Below, one piece after another: positions 58,060 through 64,000 of a stretch of DNA of 64,000 nt. The position numbers were made by a program, and so were the translations under genes. Below the pieces are notes generated by a model, which saw nothing but the letters and a program-made list of their open reading frames with translations, was not told the origin of the DNA and made no database searches. The stretch's first letter is position 1. Each line of letters starts with the position of its first letter. Where the stretch lies: positions 38,114,873-38,178,872 of the forward strand of contig JACGWO010000003.1 in NCBI GenBank assembly GCA_034509735.1, written 5' to 3'. Origin of the DNA: Sesamum alatum. Taxonomy: Eukaryota; Streptophyta; Magnoliopsida; Lamiales; Pedaliaceae.

Positions 58060-59830
58060 ATTCCAACATAAACTCTAGAAATAAAAATGTTCTTTCTGAT
58101 CCCCCTTTATTTATATTTGTTATTAATAGATGATTAACTTATGATTTTATTGTTAATTTAGGAATATCAATAAAAAAAAATTACGGTGGTCGTTGTATCT
58201 ACTATAAAATTTTAAATTCTCATACTTATTCTAGATTCTATTAGTTTTCGATATAAAAGTTTAGATGTAATATTTGAAATGCAATGATCAACTCATATAC
58301 ATATTTCTAGAGTATCCATGTAACGGTGGATATAAATATTTATTTGTAAATATTATTATATTATAATATATACCGGTATATAGTGATTCACGTAAGGTAT
58401 AAATTATAAGATCGGAATATGATATTATCATAAAGGTAAAATGCTAATATATTCGCGATTTAATGGTCTACATTTAAGTTAAGGTGTTACTCCCACCGAT
58501 GGTGTCTAAATTCAAACGATGTCTTACACTCAACTACCAGCGTTCCCTAAGTTAGTCACTAAATTTATTTTTGTACCTCACGTTCCGATCTCATCAGTTT
58601 GGTCCGCAAGTTTTTTTAAACATTAAAGTCAGCCCTCTTCGTTTAGTTGGCAATCTAAACTTAACGCATAGCACGTTTTGGAAGGAAATATTGTTGTATA
58701 TGTAGAATAAAAGGTCATTACTAACATGAGATAATTTTAATTTTGATCCCCTGAATTAGTCACTAAATTAGCTCTGGTACCCCATCTTTCTCTTTAGTCT
58801 ATACATGTGTGTTCCCTCCGTTAGTTTAGATGGTCAACTAACAGAGAGAACTGACTTTGGTCATTTTAAGAAAAAATGAGGATTAATGACTAACTTAGGG
58901 GATCAAAATTTAAATTATTCGTTAATCTAAAGGATAATTTTTTTTCTTTTTAAAGGAAATAATATTAAAATCATATAAAAATTAAAATACAAGGCTGGTT
59001 GCTATTTCCACTTAGTATAAGTAAACATCAATAAAGAAGAAAAAAGAAAAAAAGAAAAAAAAAAGGTGTTGCCGCGTTCTCACTTTTGACCACTTCCTTT
59101 TCCAATGTTCGCCCACACAATGTTTGCAATAATAGAAAGTAACACGAAAATTAATTTTTAAGAAAGTATATCTTTTTATATTTTTAAAAATCTAATCTGG
59201 TCTAGCAAGTCCCAACCTATTGGGTCTGGATCTGGAACTAGTTAAATATTTGAAAAAAAATAGAAAAAAATTTTGGCAGATCGATTCTTGAGTTCTGACA
59301 AATTTATCCAAACACGACCTATTGTCATCCCTATTTGGAAGTAATAATTATAAATAGAAAAAAGTTAATGTAGAAGTGTTTGATAGAAAGATTGTATACT
59401 ACCAGCTTATTTATAAAATTACCTAACTACTGTGGTAGATGAGTAGATTTTAGTCATTATTGAAATGAGTGTTTTCGAAATATACAAAAAATAATTAAGA
59501 CAAAAAAATCATAAGTAAATTCAATTTATTTACAAAAATGTCTTAAGTTGAAATAAGTATATTCTCACAAGCTTGGAGGTTTTAACTTATTTTAGCTTAA
59601 TGTAAGAGAATTGTATTCCCAGAACCTTCATTTAGTTGACTTTTGAACTATAACATAAAAAATACTTAATTTAAGTTTTTGCAAACACCCGGGATACAGT
59701 TAAAGAATTTATCAAAAATCTTTTGTAATTACGACATTACGAGAGGAACATTGCAGGGAGCGGGCGAGTGTTACTACTTACTAGTGCCATAGTCCAATAG
59801 TTCAGAGACGGGGTCCTTTTTTATTTGCTC
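58060..59830. other. Intergenic, repeat-derived, no gene
   Basis: Contains a degenerate pair of related blocks (about 58545-58700 and 58745-58930) sharing TTAGTCACTAAATT and the inverted word CTAACTTAGGG. No gene is seen. Confidence 0.4.
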
Positions 59831-60123
59831 TTAGTAGTAGTCGTGGAACGTTTTTGTGCATATATACAATTAAATGAATATAACAAAAGTTTTAAAAGTG
59901 AAAACCAATACATGATTAAAAGTGTATTAAGTAATAAACATGAATTAAAGTGAAGGATAAACGTAATAGTAATTGGCACTTAAAAGATAACATGAATCAT
60001 TCGGAAAGTAATTATATTATTATATATATTTTAATGTTATAATTGTCATTTCAAAATTTAGTGTTATGGTGTCAAAAATTATTATTTATGAGTGAGAAGT
60101 GATTTTTTTTTTATTAGTATAGA
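59831..60123 (-). mobile_element. Degenerate short Helitron
   Basis: On the minus strand it begins TCTATACTAATAAAA after an A and ends GCACAAAAACGTTCCACGACTACTAA, a decayed form of the hairpin plus CTRR end. Its 293 bp length matches the 290 bp copy in the PME intron. Confidence 0.55.
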
Positions 60124-60265
60124 TGTAAATGGTATTTCATTATAAATTTTAATTATCAATTATCAATACATCATTTATTAACATCATGTCTCTAAATCTA
60201 CTAACAACTACTGTTAAAAAATATTAACACAGTCGCATTAACGTGATTTGAACCTTTCATTGGCA

Positions 60266-60267
<2 letters not shown>

Positions 60268-60302
<35 letters not shown>
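60268..60302. repeat. (AT)n microsatellite
   Basis: An uninterrupted AT dinucleotide run of about 17 units. Confidence 0.9.
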
Positions 60303-60305
<3 letters not shown>

Positions 60306-60380
60306 CTATTATCATGACTTCAAAGTCAAAACGTAGAAAAAAATCATACAAAAACAATGCATAATTGCATCAAAAAATAA

Positions 60381-60682
60381 ATTTAAATTACAATTACTTC
60401 CCATAAAGTTTCGCATAATTACAAATACTTACTCATTTTTTCAAAAATTATAAATAATTATTGAGGTTTGTAATTTTTAATCACATGCTTGGATTTATCC
60501 ATTTTGTCCTTGATTCTTTTCTAGAAAAAATTATAGAAAAATTAGTCGAGGCAAATTACATTATTGATTTTCTGTGTTAAAAAACTTAAAAAATCTCTCG
60601 CAGTGCATTTCAGTCCAATTTTTTCTTAAAAATTATTAAAAAATAATTCAATTTGCATAAGAGCATTTTGGTCAAATCACCC
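60381..60682. repeat. Fold-back MITE (copy 2, reversed)
   Basis: The reverse complement resembles 53823-54122: it begins GGGTGATTTGACCAAAATG and contains the AAATTCTTAGTTTTTT-like and GGGTAAAT-poor interior of that family at moderate identity. An extra copy of the far end follows at about 60705-60805. Confidence 0.45.
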
Positions 60683-60805
60683 ATAAAAATGAATAAAAAT
60701 GTGTTATTTGCTAAAAATTACAAACCTCATGAGTGTATTTATAATTTTTTAAAAATAAATATATCCATAATATGTCAAATTTTAGAGAATGACATTGTAA
60801 TTCAC

Positions 60806-60806
60806 C

Positions 60807-60869
<63 letters not shown>

Positions 60870-60870
60870 C
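60806..60870. repeat. (AAT)n microsatellite
   Basis: About 21 ATA/AAT trinucleotide units in an unbroken run. The isoleucine-rich open frame on the other strand is an artefact of it. Confidence 0.9.
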
Positions 60871-61487
60871 TGGTGATGGATCGACGGAGAAGAAAAATCA
60901 ATAGGAGTTATGGCAATGGTGGTGATCCGATTCCTGCCACCATACCACATTAAATGCTGATATGATGATATTAACGCCTTCCCAATCTTTAATTTATTAA
61001 ATAATACATGTTTGTGTAAACATTCAAACGCATAATTAATTAACACTATTTTTTTACAAAATTTAAACTGAGTTTTACGAGAAAAAGGAAAATAAAACCC
61101 CCGAGAAAATTAATAAAATTTTAAAAAGTGACCGGCAACCGGGACAGGACAAGCTTACTTAGATGGGAGTGGCACGCGTTACTAAGAATAGGAATCCTCT
61201 CGCATGACTCCCACATTTGTGGTGACCGCCGACACCCCTTACCACCCCCCTTTCTCCTCACCACTCGGCACATAAATTTTAGTTTTTTTTTTTTTTTGAT
61301 GGGACAACATAAATTTCAGTCGTGTAAGTATAAGTGTGTTATATTTTTAATTCTTTTTTATTTATAAAAACATATTTAATTCTGTAAATTTCTTTGTAAA
61401 AACACATTAATTCTGTAAATATTAGAATTTGGGTAACATTTAATCTTGTAGTTATCTTGTTATCAACTTCAGTTATGGATTTATTTG
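60871..61487. other. Intergenic, no gene recognised
   Basis: No domain is found in the short open frames. A T-run at 61284-61298 may be a decayed retroposon tail, but no A/B boxes are nearby. Confidence 0.35.
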
Positions 61488-61829
61488 GAAAAGATTTATT
61501 TTTGGTCCCATATCTTAGGACATTTTTTAATTTTGTCTTATTTGTTGCATTTGTCTCACATTTAGTCCCATTTGTTCAAAAAAAAATCTCAAATTTGCTC
61601 CCAAACAGCATTTTTCGTCAAATTGTTAATGGAGGCGTCAACAATGACAGGGTCTTGCCGCAATAACAGACTTAATGACTCCGTTAATAATTTGACAAAA
61701 AATATTGTTTGGGACCAAATTTTAGAAAAAAAAAATTGAACAAATAGGACTAAATATGATACAAATGCAACAAATGAGACCAAATCAAAAAATGCCCTAA
61801 AATATGAGACCAAAAAAGTAATTTTCCCT
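61488..61829. mobile_element. Fold-back Mutator-like MITE with exact 9-bp duplication
   Basis: A 342 bp element flanked by identical ATTTATTTG (61479-61487 and 61830-61838). Arms of about 95 bp pair (TTTGTTGCATTTGT, TTTAGTCCCATTTGTTC and their inverses). Overlapping open frames on both strands come from the palindrome. Confidence 0.75.
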
Positions 61830-61839
61830 ATTTATTTGT

Positions 61840-62308
61840 ATAAAATATATATAGTCCTTTAATTTATTAAATCTGACGATTTAATATCTTCAGTTACACA
61901 AAACATATCCCTATATATGTACCTCATATGCATTTTCATATTGAATTTTTCATTTCAAATTTTACTTTATTTATTATTTTATTTGATATATACATGCTAC
62001 ATGTATTTTTTTTTTTTTAAAAGAAAAATTATAGATAACGTAAATTTGTACACTTACAAATTAAATAGAATTAAAAATATGATAAAATTCAAAATAGAAA
62101 CTTATATTTATGTGATCAATTTGGATTTTTATTTCAAATTATGTTTTATTCAACATATTCACGCCACGTATATTAAATTATTTTTTAAATAAAATAAATG
62201 ATATAATCTTTATTCACGTAATCAGACCTCAACAGTAAGATTGAGAAAGCTGATGAGCATGCAAAAGCATTTGTTCCTCCATTAATACTCCCCCCACCTG
62301 CCCCCACC

Positions 62309-62348
<40 letters not shown>

Positions 62349-62503
62349 CCATCAAAGCTCAGCCATATCCACATCCCCGCACTTCCCATTTCTCTCCCAC
62401 GCACACACAAACATCCAAAACTCACTCTTTCCTCATGCATTAATTCTTCTCAACACATCTCCGCATAACAACAATATATACATATACCATTGTTTTTCCA
62501 GCC
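61840..62503 (+). promoter_or_regulatory. Upstream region of the second PME-type gene
   Basis: AT-rich DNA, then an (AT)n run at about 62312-62346 that could serve as TATA region, followed by a C-rich leader (CCACATCCCCGCACTTCCC) up to the ATG at 62504. No specific operator recognised. Confidence 0.35.
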
Positions 62504-62810
62504 ATGGGAGGATCTCCGTTGCTGAAAGCACTGTTCCTGCTGCTCCTTTTGTCTACTTCTTGCACTGCTGGGAAGTCGTCGACGCCGGACTTTGTTCCGT
62601 CGGAGTATTTGGGAGTTCCGGCGTCGGAGTTTGTGGGGACTGTGAGGTCTACTATAGACATAATCCGGCAGGTTATCTCCATGGTGTCGCAGTTCGCCGG
62701 CGGCTTCGGTGACTTCCGGCTGACGAATGCGATTTCCGACTGCCTTGATTTGATGGATCTATCGACGGACCAGTTGAGCTGGACGCTCTCTGCATCTCAG
62801 AATCCGAATG
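62504..62810 (+). CDS. Pectinesterase / PMEI-domain protein, first exon only
   Basis: Exon 1 (102 codons plus one base) ends AATCCGAATG|GTATCG; the gene continues past the right edge. It encodes a signal peptide (LLKALFLLLLLSTSCTAG), then a PMEI-like pro-domain start: PSEYLGVPASEFVGTVRSTID, VISMVSQFAGGFGDFRLTNAISDCLDLMDLSTDQLSW and SASQNPNG. SDCLDLMDLS..LSW is a strong signature of type-I PME pro-domains. The frame could run on to 62902, but those residues look like intron translation and the donor is good. The esterase domain is not in the window, so a stand-alone inhibitor cannot be excluded. A second PME-type gene 14 kb from the first may reflect family clustering, but the two N termini differ strongly. 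Confidence 0.8.
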
Positions 62811-64000
62811 GTATCGTCTCTGCTTTTTTCTCCATTTATTTGCTTTTCCTAAAGTTTTTACTGTGCTGCACTACTTTATCTTTGCCTCCTCTTTTGATGT
62901 AACGGAAAAGGAAATGACTACAGAGTAGCACTTTTGGTGTGATACATATGGTTTTTTAACTGTGCATGTGAAGTCATAATCATCGGAAGAAAATGCTCTA
63001 CTCAAGAAAAAAGGTTTATTTAATGAATCTCAAATTAAAGTTTAAACAAAGAGATCAAAGCTGGTTCTCCAATCTCTCGTTGTCAACGAGACCAAAATTT
63101 CAATTGTTAACAAGCCACCTTTGCTCGTGTACTAAGTTCTGAAAAAATCTTAATCGAATTAAGTTTGATAGAATCAAATCGATTACATGTTAAGTGCACC
63201 AAAAACTTATTATACTATTGATCACTTCCTTTGAAATTTACATCAATCACATTATATAAGTGTATTACACTTATCATATGAATCAGACTCAATTCGAGTT
63301 ATGATTTCCCCTGAATTATTGAGAAAGGCTTATGACAATATTATTGTGAGTCGGTGCATATATATAGCTAGAGTTTCTACGTTGGGTTGATATTTGATCT
63401 GATATTTCAATTTACATGTTCGAGACACGATTGTAAAGTTCAAACACTACACGGATCGTTCATGACAATGATGTTACTTAGTTGATATGAGATCTAAAAT
63501 TTTTGTTTGAAATTGATATTTTGTTTTATATTTTATGCCACACAAATTTTGTGATGTACATTTACATAAACTAAAATACCAAGCTTCCAATTATACCACT
63601 AAACGTGTTTCCTTGATCAAAAGTGCTGTCCAATTTAATGTATCATAAATAACGTACATAATACGCCGCTACGACAAAGATTGGACATAATTAAATAAAA
63701 GTAGCTCCAAAAATGGCAAAGTGCCGTATTTTTAGGCATAACTATATTTTCAAAGTTGAGACCCATAATCAAGAGGTTATGAATTTGAGTCTCACGTGAG
63801 TATTGGTCTATTTTAACAGTAATTTAATTAATTACACATATTTAATATTGATAAATGATGTATATTAAATTTTAATGTGAAATTTATGATGTAATTGTAA
63901 TCGATTTTACTATTAAGAAAAACTCTATTTTGCAACTAAATATAATTAAACTGCTACAAAACAAGAAAAATATACATACATGGAACTGCGCTTTAAAAGT
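62811..64000 (+). other. Intron of the PME-type gene (runs off the window)
   Basis: No continuation of the pro-domain or an esterase exon is visible to 64000, so intron 1 exceeds 1.19 kb. A SINE-like B box (GAATTTGAGTCTC, about 63781-63793) lies within it. Confidence 0.5.

Noticed and set aside
60711..61046. Poly-isoleucine open frame
   Set aside because: It is the (AAT)n microsatellite read on the minus strand.
61457..61813. Two overlapping open frames on opposite strands
   Set aside because: They arise from the palindromic arms of the fold-back element at 61488-61829.
1..64000. CRISPR array, bacterial operons or phage genes
   Set aside because: Direct repeats with uniform spacers are absent and all genes are intron-bearing plant genes.

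Overview
This is nuclear DNA of a flowering plant, most likely a eudicot; a Lamiales-type asterid such as sesame is only an impression from protein resemblance. Evidence: AT-rich intergenic DNA, GT-AG introns, land-plant gene families (DET1, LRR-extensin, pectin methylesterases, a GH17-X8 glucanase) and dense plant-type non-autonomous transposons (Helitron, Mutator-like, PIF/Harbinger, CACTA, SINE, solo LTR). There are no operons, CRISPR arrays or bacterial signals.

Layout. 1-553 (-): first two exons of an RRM protein running off the left edge. 1195-2456: fold-back element and a head-to-tail Helitron trimer. 3342-7099 (+): ten-exon CCCH/FG protein, the plant NUP42/CG1-type nucleoporin. 7100-11814: CACTA MITE, a long hairpin and otherwise empty DNA. 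11815-14197 (+): leucine-rich-repeat extensin (LRX) whose extensin half changes frame twice. 15724-25823 (-): complete eleven-exon DET1, with a GC-AG intron and a 5.4 kb intron full of transposons. 26.8-32.2 kb: four Mutator-like elements, three with exact 9-10 bp target duplications, two with GC-rich cores. 33219-34777 (+): GH17-X8 glucanase with predicted GPI anchor. 37370-38982 (+): decayed HAD-phosphatase pseudogene. 39.5-43 kb: nested transposons including a solo LTR. 43686-48116 (+): two-exon pectinesterase. 48.2-62.4 kb: gene-free repeat field. 62504 to the right edge (+): first exon of a second pectinesterase-type gene.

The genes form no single pathway. Four (LRX, GH17-X8, two PME-type) act in the cell wall; DET1 is a nuclear light-signalling and ubiquitin-ligase component; the NUP42-type protein acts in mRNA export. 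The most unusual pattern is a set of about a dozen fold-back elements with unrelated interiors that share degenerate termini close to GGGTAAATTRCA, several with exact 9-10 bp target duplications, and two carrying GC-rich cores.

All exon boundaries were placed by hand from splice consensus, reading phase and family knowledge. No alignment or transcript data were available.
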